From Nonomuraea rubra (GTDB lineage: Bacteria > Actinomycetota > Actinomycetes > Streptosporangiales > Streptosporangiaceae), in assembly GCF_014207985.1 (NCBI RefSeq), contig NZ_JACHMI010000001.1, positions 3,331,001-3,395,000 on the forward strand: a stretch of DNA of 64,000 nucleotides, written 5' to 3'. The position numbers and the translations under genes are program-made. The notes under the pieces are model-generated. The model ran no database searches and was not told where the DNA came from. It saw only the letters and a list, made by a program, of their open reading frames with translations. Positions 16,796-25,654 of this stretch are shown piece by piece. The first letter of the stretch is position 1; every line of letters begins with the position of its first letter.

Positions 16796-18013
16796 TCAGG
16801 CGTAACCGGGGAACATCAGCGACAATTCGCGCGGGTAGGCCGCGATCAGACGCAATTCGTCGTCCGTGAGCGGCCTGCCCGTCATCGCGTTGCAGAGCTG
16901 CACCAGCCGGAACGACTCCTCCTCGTCGGCCACCTCCACCCCCAGCCCCTCCATGACGTGACGGAACCCGGCCTTGCCGCCGTACTCGCCCGTCAGCACC
17001 ACCCGCCCCGCCCGCGCGTGCCAGTCCTCCGGGAACGGCCCCAGCGTCGCCTCGTCGTACAGCTCGTAGTTGCCGTGATCCTTCAGCGCGCCGTCCGCGT
17101 GGATGCCCGACTCGTGCGCGAACGCGTTGCGCCCCACCCCGACCTGGTTGTACGGCAGCGGCTGCCCCAGCGCGTAACTCGCCCACAGCCCGAACCGGCG
17201 GGCCCACTCCAGGTTCAGCGCGTCCCCGATCTGCGCCGGCTCCAGCCCGAACCCGTGGCGGAAGGCCAGGATCGTGGAGAGCAGGTCGGCGTTGCCCGAG
17301 CGCTCGCCGATGCCGTTCACGCAGGTGTTGATCCACGCGTCCTGCCCGGCGTCGAGGTCGCCGAGCGCGCCCGACACGGAGTTGGCCACGGCCAGGCCCA
17401 GGTCGTTGTGGCAGTGGGTCTCGACGGGCATCGCGGTGGCGGAGGCCAGCTTGGCGAAGCGCTCGCGGATCCGGTCGGGCGTGTCGCCGCCGATGGTGTC
17501 GCAGTAGCGTACGCGGTCGGCGCCCGCCTGCTTGGCCGCCAGCGCGAACTCCAGCAGGAACCCGTCATCCGTACGCGAGCCGTCCTCGGCGTTCACCCCG
17601 ACGGTCAGCGCGCCCGCGTCCTTGGCCACGCGGACGGCCGCCGTCATCTCCCTGATGATCGCGTCCCTGTCCAGCCGGCCGCGGAACTTGTTCTGGATCA
17701 TGTAGTCGGACGTCGAGATGGACAGGTTGTAGTGCTTCAGGCCGAGCGGCGCGGCCTTCTCCACGTCCTGCGGCACGCCCCGGCACCACCCGGACAGCCT
17801 CAGCTCCCCGAACGCCCCCGCCTGCGCCAGCGCCACCTGCGCCTTGACGTACGGGACCTCGTGGAAGAGGAACGGGAAGCCGATCTCGGACTGCGCCACG
17901 CCGAGTTTGGCCAGGTAGAAGTTGACCATGGTCTTGCCGAACTTCGACAGGCCGGTGCGCGCGGTCTGCACGCCGTCCCGGTTGGTGACGTCGAGGAAGT
18001 GAACTTTTGGCAT
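16796..18013 (-). CDS. Homocitrate synthase/isopropylmalate synthase-family enzyme
   Basis: 405 residues of a DRE-TIM metallolyase, which condenses acetyl-CoA with a 2-oxoacid. Visible are NRDGVQTA (catalytic Arg12-Asp13), ETHCHNDLGLAVANS (metal-binding His pair), CVNGIGERSGNADL and NAFAHESGIHADG. The C-terminal leucine-feedback domain of LeuA is missing, as in homocitrate/citramalate-type enzymes. The ATG at 18013 (MPKVHFLD) has GAGG just upstream; a more distal start is less likely. Divergent from a helix-turn-helix citrate synthase across a 73-base AT-rich region, suggesting joint control. The 2-oxoacid substrate is unknown. Confidence 0.88.
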   Translation of the reverse strand: MPKVHFLDVTNRDGVQTARTGLSKFGKTMVNFYLAKLGVAQSEIGFPFLFHEVPYVKAQVALAQAGAFGELRLSGWCRGVPQDVEKAAPLGLKHYNLSISTSDYMIQNKFRGRLDRDAIIREMTAAVRVAKDAGALTVGVNAEDGSRTDDGFLLEFALAAKQAGADRVRYCDTIGGDTPDRIRERFAKLASATAMPVETHCHNDLGLAVANSVSGALGDLDAGQDAWINTCVNGIGERSGNADLLSTILAFRHGFGLEPAQIGDALNLEWARRFGLWASYALGQPLPYNQVGVGRNAFAHESGIHADGALKDHGNYELYDEATLGPFPEDWHARAGRVVLTGEYGGKAGFRHVMEGLGVEVADEEESFRLVQLCNAMTGRPLTDDELRLIAAYPRELSLMFPGYA

Positions 18014-18022
18014 GTCCTCACG

Positions 18023-18065
18023 TTGACATGCTCGTTCAACGTGGATCAATATTGATTTTCGTCAA
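18023..18065. promoter_or_regulatory. Overlapping divergent promoters with a 12-bp palindrome
   Basis: TTGACA (18023-18028) is a consensus -35 for the rightward citrate synthase gene, with a TCAATA -10 candidate 17 bases on. TTGACG on the opposite strand (18060-18065) is a -35 for the leftward gene. Between them ATCAATATTGAT (18045-18056) is a perfect palindrome overlapping the rightward -10. One protein bound there could control both genes. The DNA-binding domain of the citrate synthase itself is an attractive candidate; this is inference. Confidence 0.6.
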
Positions 18066-18086
18066 CTATGGGAGGGCTGGGCGGCG

Positions 18087-19451
18087 GTGGAGTGGATCGA
18101 CGCGGCCACGGCGGCGGAGCGGCTGGGCGTCAAGCCCGCCACGCTGTACGCGTACGTGAGCCGGGGGGTGCTGCGGCGGCGGCACGGCGAGGACGGGCGG
18201 CGCAGCCTCTTCTCGGCCGAGGAGATCGAGCGCCTCGCCCGCCGGGGCCGGCCCCGCAGCCAGCCGCCGGAGCTGGTGATCGAGTCGGCGGTGACGGCCC
18301 TGGGGGTTGATCGGCCGTACTACCGGGGGATCGACGTGCCGGCCCTGGCGGGGACAGCCGCCTTCGAGACGGTCGCCGAGTGGCTCTGGACCGGCGACCC
18401 AGCCGTCTGGCGCCCACCCCCCGCCGGCGACTCGGTGGCGCACCTACGCGCTGGACCGGCCTCAACGGTGGACCCGGGGCGCAGCGGCGAGCCTGGCGCG
18501 GCGACGCACGCCGACAGCAGCCGCAAGCCTGGCGCGGTGACGCACGCCGACGGCACCGGTGCGGCGAGGCGTGCCGGGCGGGCCGGTGAGCCCTGGCGGT
18601 GCGAGCCCGACGAAGCACTGCAAGCCGCCATCACCGCGCAGCGCGCGCTGCCGGACGACCTGCTGCCCCTCGACCGCCTCCAGGTGATCACCACGGTGCT
18701 CGGCGCGTCCGACACCCTCCGCTACCAGCTCGACCCGGGCTCGGTCACCGCCACCGGCCGCCGGCTGATCGCGGGCCTGGTGGACGCGCTGCCCCCGCTG
18801 AGCGACCCCCAGGGGCACTCGATCGCCGAACGCCTGTGGTCCCGCCTGTGCCCACACCCCGCCACCCCACCCCTGCTCACAGCCATGGAAGCCGCGCTGG
18901 TGCTGCTCGCCGACCACGAGCTGGCCGCCTCGACGCTGGCCGCCAGGGTGGCCGCCTCCGCCAAGGCCGACCCGTACGCGGTGGTCCTGACCGGCCTCGG
19001 CGTCCTCGGCGGCCCGTTGCACGGCGGAGCGTCGTACGGCGCAGAACGCCTGCTGGCCGAGATCGCCGAGCCCCGTCACGCCGCCCGCGTCATCGCCGAA
19101 CGGGTACGGCGGGGCGAGCGCATCCCCGGCTTCGGCCACAGCGTCTACAAGAACGGCGACGGCCGCGGCGCCGCCCTGCTCGACCTGATCAAGCAGGCCG
19201 CGCCGGGGCACGGGCGGATCGCGGCGGGGGAGGCCGTGCTGGCGGAGATGCGGCGCCGCCGCCTGCCCGACCGCAACATCGACTTCGCCCTGGCCACCCT
19301 CTCCGCCGTCAGCGGCATGGTGCCGGGCGCCGGGGAGGCGATCTTCGCGGTGGCCAGGACGGCGGGCTGGCTGGCCCACGCCATGGAGGAGTACGAACGC
19401 GGCTCCCTCCTCCGCCTCCGCGCCTCCTACACCGGCCCGCCGATCACCTGA
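18087..19451 (+). CDS. Citrate synthase-family protein with N-terminal helix-turn-helix
   Basis: Residues 4-50 are a MerR/excisionase-like helix-turn-helix (AATAAERLGVKPATLYAYVS, wing RRRHGEDGRRSLFS). The remainder is a citrate synthase fold with LHGGASYGAERLL, PGFGHSVYKNGDGRG (catalytic His) and RNIDFALATLSAV (catalytic Asp), so both halves look intact. A roughly 60-residue Gly/Ala/Arg insert with tandem GA.THAD units interrupts the large domain (DNA about 18440-18600). Start GTG at 18087; GGGAGGG lies about 10 bases upstream. HTH-fused members of the citrate synthase superfamily are known in actinobacteria, but their targets are not. Confidence 0.88.
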   Translation: MEWIDAATAAERLGVKPATLYAYVSRGVLRRRHGEDGRRSLFSAEEIERLARRGRPRSQPPELVIESAVTALGVDRPYYRGIDVPALAGTAAFETVAEWLWTGDPAVWRPPPAGDSVAHLRAGPASTVDPGRSGEPGAATHADSSRKPGAVTHADGTGAARRAGRAGEPWRCEPDEALQAAITAQRALPDDLLPLDRLQVITTVLGASDTLRYQLDPGSVTATGRRLIAGLVDALPPLSDPQGHSIAERLWSRLCPHPATPPLLTAMEAALVLLADHELAASTLAARVAASAKADPYAVVLTGLGVLGGPLHGGASYGAERLLAEIAEPRHAARVIAERVRRGERIPGFGHSVYKNGDGRGAALLDLIKQAAPGHGRIAAGEAVLAEMRRRRLPDRNIDFALATLSAVSGMVPGAGEAIFAVARTAGWLAHAMEEYERGSLLRLRASYTGPPIT

Positions 19452-19460
19452 GGTCGCCGG

Positions 19461-22400
19461 TCAGGCGAGGGCGGGCGTGCCCCGGTCCACGTACGCGGCC
19501 AGGGCGCGGACCCGTTCCGCGTGCTGGTCGTGCCCGACGATCACCGGCGGCTCGTTGTACGGCATCGCGTCCGACGACCGCCGCAGCTTGATGTACTGCC
19601 CGCAGGCATCGATCGCGTACGGCTCCATGTCGTCCTGCAACGCCCCGATCACCGTGATCCCGTACGTCTCCCCGATCCTCCTGAACAGCGCCACGGCCTC
19701 CCGCCGATGCTCCTTGCCCAGGTTGCGCCCCAGCTCGTCGAGCACGAGGCACAGATGGCCGCCGCCGGACGACGCGATGGCCGCCGCGCACACCAGCTTG
19801 ACGGCCTTCTCGTCCATCAGCGCCGTGTTGGCCCGCCGGTTGTACGGCACGAACCCCTGCCCCTCGCCCCGCCGCCACTTCGGCGTCACCCGCCACTGCC
19901 AGCGCTGCTCGGGATCGGCCGGCGCGGGCGGCACCGGGAACTCCAGGGTCGCGCCGTAACCGCCGTAGGAGGTGTCGAGCTTGTCGAACTCCTCGGCCAC
20001 CCGCGCCAGCCGCGCCTTGATCGCCGCCGTCAGCGCCGCCCGGTGCACGGCCGTGGACTGGGCCGCCTCCTCGGCACCCCTGGCCGCCGCCGCCAGGTCC
20101 CGCTGACGGGAGACGAGCTGCGCCTCGATCTGCCGCCGCTGGTGCCGTTCGTACTCCTCCTGCCCCCGCAGGTACGACGCCAGCGCCCCGCACACCGCCG
20201 GGAACGTCGCCTGCTCCCGCGCCGTGCTGCCCTCCCGCTCGTTCAGCAGGAACCGCAGCTCCTCCGGGATCTCCGCCTCGTCCTCCGACGGGAACGTGTC
20301 GCGCAACGCCTGGTCGAGATGGCGTTCGGCGACCCGCCACCACTCCTCGGCGGCCCGGGGCCGCTCCTCCTCGGGCAGCGCCTCCAGCCATTCGCGGGCG
20401 GTCTCGATCGTGCCGCCCCAGTCGGCGGCCAGCGCGCCGAGCTTGAGCGACTCCCGCTCCGCCCCGACTCTCGTCTCCTGCTCGCGGGCCTGCGCCCGCT
20501 CGGACTCGTGCCGGTGCCTGCGGCCCTCCAGCCGCTCGATCTCCATGTCCCTGGTACGCGCCCGGAAGTCCAGCGTGCCCGCCTGCCTCTCGGCCTCGGC
20601 GACCTTCGGAGTCAGCTCCTCGATGGCCGCGTTCAGCTCGCCCAGCCTGGCCCGCCGCTCGCCGAGCTTGGCCTCGATCTCGGCCAGCCGCACCCCGGCC
20701 CTGGCCCCCTCCAGCCGCCGCTGCGCCTGCGCGACGGCCTCCTCCCCGTCGTGCACGGCCTGCGCCGCGCTCTCCTGAACGTCCTTGGCCCGGTTGAGCC
20801 GCTGCTCGGCGGCCTTGATCCGGGCCTCCCGCCCGGTCGCCACCCCGTCGAACGCTCCCACGACGCTCACCCCGGCCGCACTGACCAGCACGGATCCGGG
20901 CAGCTCCGCCAGCGCGGCGGCGGCCTCGTCGAGCCGGGCGGCGTCCACGATCACGGCATGCTCGTTCGGCCACCCCCGCAACTCACCCAGCGCAAGCCCG
21001 GCCCCGGCACCCGCCGCCCCGGCGCCGGGCGCGCCAGCGGACGCCGCTTCGGAGGCCGCGCCGGTCGCCTTGCCGTAGCGCGCCTTGAGCGCCTCACCCA
21101 GCGCCTGCCCGCCGCCCGTGTCAGAACCGCCGGCGCCCGTAAGAGAGCTGGGCAAGGCGGGCGGGGGTGTGTGGGCGGCGTCGCGGGCCTGTTCCGCCAC
21201 GTCCAGAGCGTCCAGCAGGCCGGTGGCCCCGATGCCGGCCGCGGCGAGCGCGTTGAGCTGGGCCGCCGCCGGGCCGCCCTCGGCGTCGTCCAGCGCGGCC
21301 TGTGCCGAGGCCACCTCCTGGTCGGCCACGCCCAGGGCCTTGAGTGCCTCGTTGAGCCGCAGCCGTACCTCACCCAGCTCCCGCTCGGCCGCGGGAACGT
21401 CCCGCCCGTCGGCGAACCGCCGGGTCTCCTCCAGGCCCGGGATCAGCCCGCGCAGCTCGTCGGCGGAGTTCTCCGCCACGGCGCGGTCGGCGTCGAGCTT
21501 GGCCGCCCGCGCCTGCAGGGCCGACAGCTCCTTGCGGGCCTGCGAGACCTGCCGGTCGAGGGTGTCCTCGCGCAGCGTGGCGATCTCCGCCTTGACCATG
21601 GCGATCGCCTCGCCCGCCGCCTCGCCGGCGGCGCGGTGCCGTTCGAGGTCGGCGGCCAGGGCCTCGTCCTTGGCCGCGGCGTCGGCCAGCTTGCGCGCCT
21701 GCCGCCCGCGCCAGCAGCGCAGCGCGTCGGCCAGCCGGATGCGCGCCTGGTCCCGCCGGTCGAACGTGGTCAGCAGCGCCTTCGACTCCGACTCGAACTC
21801 GGCCAGCCGCTCGGCCGCCTGCGCCGCCCGCACCCGCTTGGCGTGCTCGTCGCGGCGGGCCTCGCGCTCCTGCTCCAGCTCGGCGTCCAGGCCGGTGAGC
21901 GCGGCGATGGCCTCGAAGACGCGCTCGGGGGAGATCTCGTTGAGCGGCTGGGAGAGCAGGTTGGTGGCGACCTTGCTGCGCACGGACGTGGACAGGAACG
22001 ACACGCACCTGACCTTGTCGCCGTACAGCACCTTGGTCAGGTCGCGGGCCACGACGTCGCGCCGCCCGGCCGACTTCGGCAGCGACGCCCAGATCTCGTC
22101 GGCCCGCGCCACCCGCTCGGCCTCGGACGGGGACGCCGCCAGGTGCACGCCCTCCCGCCACCGGATCTCCAGGTGCGGCGCCTCCTGGTTGACCTTCAGC
22201 CACACGGTCAGCGCCCCGCCCGAGGTGTCGGGCACCTCGAACAGCTCCCCGCCACCGCCATCGGCCTCCCCGAGCACGAGCTCGGCCCCGCCACCGTCAC
22301 CGGCGACCACCGGCCCGTCACCGGAGCCCGTCCCACCGGCCACACCGCCGCCACCCTCCGCACGGCCCAGCGCCGCGCCTGTGCCGTCGGCCGCTGCCCC

Positions 22401-22826
22401 GCCGCCGATGGAGGACGAGGCCGGGCCATCGGTGCCGCCCGGCGGAGGGACGGGGTCGAAGCCGTTCATGCCGGGCGGCCCGAAGACCCCCACGATGTAG
22501 CCGTGATCGGCGCTGGCCCACTGCCGGGCCCCGGCGCCGCTGGCCAGCTCCGCGTTGAACAGCAGCTCCGACACCGCCTTGGCGCCCGAGGCGAAGCGCC
22601 ACTGCTCGTCACCGAGCAGCGCGGTGATCGAGGCGATGAACGAGGACTTGCCCGCCCCGTTGGAGTCCTTGGGCCCAGCGCCCGCCACGACGATGAGCGT
22701 GCCGGGGACGGTGGGCACGGGATGGGTCGACAACCGTGAGATGTTGACCGCCTGCATGGCGATCAGCACCCGGTCCCCGACGACGTTCTCCACCTGCGAC
22801 ACCTCGAACCCCCGTAACCCTTCCAT
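19461..22826 (-). CDS. SMC/MukB/JetC-like coiled-coil ATPase of a three-gene complex
   Basis: 1121 residues with SMC architecture. Walker A DSNGAGKSS (54-62) has Asp in place of the first Gly. A Gly-rich insert (about 121-195) follows. Coiled-coil arm one spans about 315-520. A central globular, hinge-like region spans about 525-665 and is flanked by another Gly/Ala run. Arm two spans about 665-790 plus 895-950. Walker B LCLVLDELG has D1030/E1031. The segment NTALMDEKAVKLVCAAAIA before Walker B stands where an LSGGQ or LSTGE signature is expected, so that motif is degenerate. Last gene of the operon, 17 bases after the middle gene. Size and order match MukB or Wadjet JetC. Not SbcC (no zinc hook), not canonical Smc. 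Confidence 0.72.
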   Translation of the reverse strand: MEGLRGFEVSQVENVVGDRVLIAMQAVNISRLSTHPVPTVPGTLIVVAGAGPKDSNGAGKSSFIASITALLGDEQWRFASGAKAVSELLFNAELASGAGARQWASADHGYIVGVFGPPGMNGFDPVPPPGGTDGPASSSIGGGAAADGTGAALGRAEGGGGVAGGTGSGDGPVVAGDGGGAELVLGEADGGGGELFEVPDTSGGALTVWLKVNQEAPHLEIRWREGVHLAASPSEAERVARADEIWASLPKSAGRRDVVARDLTKVLYGDKVRCVSFLSTSVRSKVATNLLSQPLNEISPERVFEAIAALTGLDAELEQEREARRDEHAKRVRAAQAAERLAEFESESKALLTTFDRRDQARIRLADALRCWRGRQARKLADAAAKDEALAADLERHRAAGEAAGEAIAMVKAEIATLREDTLDRQVSQARKELSALQARAAKLDADRAVAENSADELRGLIPGLEETRRFADGRDVPAAERELGEVRLRLNEALKALGVADQEVASAQAALDDAEGGPAAAQLNALAAAGIGATGLLDALDVAEQARDAAHTPPPALPSSLTGAGGSDTGGGQALGEALKARYGKATGAASEAASAGAPGAGAAGAGAGLALGELRGWPNEHAVIVDAARLDEAAAALAELPGSVLVSAAGVSVVGAFDGVATGREARIKAAEQRLNRAKDVQESAAQAVHDGEEAVAQAQRRLEGARAGVRLAEIEAKLGERRARLGELNAAIEELTPKVAEAERQAGTLDFRARTRDMEIERLEGRRHRHESERAQAREQETRVGAERESLKLGALAADWGGTIETAREWLEALPEEERPRAAEEWWRVAERHLDQALRDTFPSEDEAEIPEELRFLLNEREGSTAREQATFPAVCGALASYLRGQEEYERHQRRQIEAQLVSRQRDLAAAARGAEEAAQSTAVHRAALTAAIKARLARVAEEFDKLDTSYGGYGATLEFPVPPAPADPEQRWQWRVTPKWRRGEGQGFVPYNRRANTALMDEKAVKLVCAAAIASSGGGHLCLVLDELGRNLGKEHRREAVALFRRIGETYGITVIGALQDDMEPYAIDACGQYIKLRRSSDAMPYNEPPVIVGHDQHAERVRALAAYVDRGTPALA

Positions 22827-22843
22827 CCATCACAGAAACGCTC

Positions 22844-24304
22844 TTACTTGGCGGATCTACGCGCCAGCACGGCCGTGGCGAGCGGGGTGTTCGGCCCGGC
22901 CGCCAGGATCAGCTCCTCCTGCAGCCGCCGCCGCGCCGCCGCCGTCAGCCGGTGGAACTGCGGCCCCGGCACGTAACCGCCCGCCTCCTCACCCGCCTTC
23001 ACCTGGCCGAGCAGCCCCGCGTGCCGCAACGTCCGCAACGCCGACTCCAGCTCGCCGATCGGGAGCTGGGTGTGGCGGCGCAGCTCCTCGACCGGCGTCG
23101 GGTGCGGCGACAGCCACGAGTCCTCCGGCAGCAGCCCCTCGGCCCGCGGGATGGCCACGGAGTGCACCAGCACGAGCGTCAGCACGGCCCGCTCGCTCAC
23201 CCCGAGCGGCCCGCGCGCCGCCCCGAGCGGCCCGCGCGCGGCCCCAGGCGGACCGCCGGCATCGTGCGCACCGAGGCCGGCGGCGTGGAGGGCGCCGACG
23301 GTGGCGGCCACGCCGTCGTCGTAGCCGGAGATCCAGCGGTCGCGATGCTGGATCAGCGTACGGCCGCGCCTGGCCAGCATCTCGCCCAGCGTGCGGCGCA
23401 GCGCCGGGTCGCGCAGGGCGGCGAAGCGCACCTCCTGCACCGGCTCGGCGGCATGCTCCACCACCATGAACGCCGCCACCAGCTCGGCCCGCCGCCGCTC
23501 GTCGTAACCACCCAGCAGATCGTCGAACTCGGCCGCCCCACCCTCGACCCGCCCGGCCCCCGCCTCGACTTCAGCACCCGCAAACGCCTCGGTCCTCGCT
23601 TCGACTTCAGCACCCGCAAAGACCTCGGCCCCCGCTTCGACCTCGGCACCCGCAAAGACCTCGGCCTCCGCGACGGCCTCACTCCCCGCAAGCGGCTCGG
23701 CTACCTCGACGGCAGGGCCGCTGGGACGCGAGCTCTCCGCCCCCGCCCGCGCGGCCGCGACGATGTCGGCATCACCCACCACGGTCAGCTCGGGCCGCTC
23801 GGGTTCGGGCAGCCGCCGCACCAGCTCCTGCAGCTGCGCGTGCGCCTCCACCGGCCACAACGCACACCTCGGCCCGAGCAGCACCACCCCGTCGTCCATC
23901 ACCACCCAGGCGGAGTCGTGCAGCCGCCGCAGCGCCCCCCGCGCCCAGTTGCGCATCAGGTCGTCGGTGCGCCCGATCAGCTCCCGGTACGTGTCGAGCA
24001 CCAGCTCCACCGGCGCGGGATCGCCCGGCCACGGATCCACGGACAGATCGGTCCAGCAGCACTTGAGCACCGCCGCCAGCACCCGCCGCGTCTCGCCGGA
24101 CCGCTCCACGGGCACGGGCGCCACCTGGTGCTCGTCCAGCAGCGACGGCGTCACCCCGTCGGGCCACACGGGCAGGGCGTCGCCGGTGGAGTCGGGCCTG
24201 GTCAGCCGGATCATGCCGGGGGCGGCGAGAACCCCGGCGCCCAGCCGGACGGGCCCGTGGGCCCGCACCAGCGCATGGGAGACAGCCGCTTGCCGCTGAT
24301 CCAT
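22844..24304 (-). CDS. Putative MukE/JetB-like partner of the SMC-type ATPase
   Basis: 486 residues. The start ATG at 24304 shares its A with the TGA of the upstream gene (TGATG), so translation is coupled. The N-terminal half (about 1-180) is mixed alpha/beta with PWPGDPAPVELVLDTYRELI. The middle (about 195-255) is an acidic low-complexity stretch of AGAEVEAG-type repeats. The C-terminal half is helical with PVEELRRHTQLPIGELESAL, resembling a winged helix. I do not recognise a family from sequence alone. Position between the kleisin-like and SMC-like genes is the main reason for a MukE/JetB (KITE) role. It may be a helper that joins the ATPase to the kleisin. Confidence 0.55.
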   Translation of the reverse strand: MDQRQAAVSHALVRAHGPVRLGAGVLAAPGMIRLTRPDSTGDALPVWPDGVTPSLLDEHQVAPVPVERSGETRRVLAAVLKCCWTDLSVDPWPGDPAPVELVLDTYRELIGRTDDLMRNWARGALRRLHDSAWVVMDDGVVLLGPRCALWPVEAHAQLQELVRRLPEPERPELTVVGDADIVAAARAGAESSRPSGPAVEVAEPLAGSEAVAEAEVFAGAEVEAGAEVFAGAEVEARTEAFAGAEVEAGAGRVEGGAAEFDDLLGGYDERRRAELVAAFMVVEHAAEPVQEVRFAALRDPALRRTLGEMLARRGRTLIQHRDRWISGYDDGVAATVGALHAAGLGAHDAGGPPGAARGPLGAARGPLGVSERAVLTLVLVHSVAIPRAEGLLPEDSWLSPHPTPVEELRRHTQLPIGELESALRTLRHAGLLGQVKAGEEAGGYVPGPQFHRLTAAARRRLQEELILAAGPNTPLATAVLARRSAK

Positions 24305-25500
24305 CAGACACGCTCCAGGTAGCCGTGCGAGAGCCAGGCGGGCTCGCGGTCGGGATCGACGGTCAGCCCGTCGGCCCAGGCGAGCCGGTAGGGCAGCTCG
24401 GGCCGCAGGTCCACGGTCGTCAGGTCGGCCAGCATGCGCCGCGCCGCGACCCAGTCGGAGCCGAGCACGTCGGCCAGCGCCACCCGCGAGGACTCTCCCA
24501 GCAGCGACTCGGCCATCTGCGTGAGCCGTTCGAGCGCGGCGCCCGGCGAGGTGTCGAGCGAGGACTCGGGGCCGGGGTCGGGCAGCGTGGAGCGCGGGGG
24601 AGTGGGCTGGGCGGGGGCCGGGCGCGGGGCCTCGTCGACGGCCCTGGCGATGGCGGCGGGATCGTGCCAGGGCGCGGGCGCGTCGAAGAGGAACCCGTCG
24701 AGCACGGCCGCCAGCCGCTCCCTGGGCGCCGTCTGCGCGAATGTGCGCCACGTCTCGGTCGGCAGCAGCGTCAGGTTGCGCGTGGTGCCCGCCGAGTCGG
24801 CCAGGCGGCCCGCGGCGCGGCGCGAGGCGTCGCTGTAGGCGTAGATGGCGGCCCGCAGGTCGGTGCAGACCCGGTCGAGCTCCGGCCAGCGGGTCAGGAT
24901 CGTGCCGTGCAGGCTCTGCGCCCGCCGCGCGATCTCCTCGGTGCCCCACAGCTTGGGCGCCTGCTCGCGCAGCTCCTCGATGGTGCCGGTGGTGAGCGTG
25001 ATCAGCTCCAGCGCCCACAGCCGGAACGCCCGCGCCAGATTGAGCGCGCTCTGCCTGGCCTCCTCCATCGTGGTGCGCGGGTCGGCGACGTTGAGGTCTT
25101 CGAGCGCCAGCAGGCGGTGCATCTCGGACTGGCCGCCGTCGTCCATCATCCGCCTGATGAACATCAGCCCCACCACGCTGGTGAACGAGGCGCGGTAGCG
25201 GAGCTGGTTGGGCTTGGGGAACACCTCGCGGATGGCGCCGAGCCCCTTGAGCACGCGCAGCCGGTTGTCGAACTGGTCGGTGGGGTAGGCGCGGCAGGCG
25301 AAGCGCATCTGCTCGTGCGTCAGCCATTCCTCGCCCGCCTCCGCGAACGCCGCGAACAGCGTCTCGGCGATGTCGACCAGGGCCGGATCGTCGACCACCG
25401 CCCCGCTGTCGCGGGCCAGCGCGGCGAACATGCGGCGGTAGGTCGACAGGACCGCCTCGTCGGTGAGGACGGAGTCGAGGGTCAGGGGCTGTTCGGACAC
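24304..25500 (-). CDS. Putative kleisin (MukF/JetA-like), first gene of the SMC operon
   Basis: About 398 residues from GTG at 25500 (MSEQPLTLDSVLTDEAVL); another GTG at 25539 would add 13. It is almost entirely helical: a winged-helix-like N-terminal domain (THEQMRFACRAYPTDQFDNR, then LKGLGAIREVF and a beta wing LRYRASFT), a long helical bundle (about 110-240), a Pro-rich linker near 300-330, and a second compact C-terminal domain. Winged helix, middle bundle, linker and C-terminal domain is the MukF/JetA plan. No sequence motif proves it. Divergent from the FN3 gene at 25655, with about 150 bases between them holding the promoters. Confidence 0.55.
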   Translation of the reverse strand: MSEQPLTLDSVLTDEAVLSTYRRMFAALARDSGAVVDDPALVDIAETLFAAFAEAGEEWLTHEQMRFACRAYPTDQFDNRLRVLKGLGAIREVFPKPNQLRYRASFTSVVGLMFIRRMMDDGGQSEMHRLLALEDLNVADPRTTMEEARQSALNLARAFRLWALELITLTTGTIEELREQAPKLWGTEEIARRAQSLHGTILTRWPELDRVCTDLRAAIYAYSDASRRAAGRLADSAGTTRNLTLLPTETWRTFAQTAPRERLAAVLDGFLFDAPAPWHDPAAIARAVDEAPRPAPAQPTPPRSTLPDPGPESSLDTSPGAALERLTQMAESLLGESSRVALADVLGSDWVAARRMLADLTTVDLRPELPYRLAWADGLTVDPDREPAWLSHGYLERV

Positions 25501-25654
25501 GGGCTCTAAGGTACGGCTTCGCACCGACACTCTTGGCACTCGCGCACCGGCTCTCCCATGGCTACCAGCCGGTACATACGCGTGAGGGACGTCCGGGCGC
25601 TAGGGTGATGCCCGTTATTCCGGGGCGAAACGCTCCCTAGTCGTACAAACCGGG

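Noticed and set aside
18068..18310. ATG-started frame at 18068
   Set aside because: Gly/Ala-rich and out of frame with the citrate synthase; the GTG at 18087 gives the conserved HTH domain.
19461..25500. Naming the operon a complete Wadjet system
   Set aside because: No JetD-like nuclease adjacent, and the three proteins show no motif unique to JetA-C; only architecture and order agree.
25540..25654. tRNA or small RNA between the SMC operon and the FN3 gene
   Set aside because: No cloverleaf or strong terminator hairpin seen; best read as divergent promoters.
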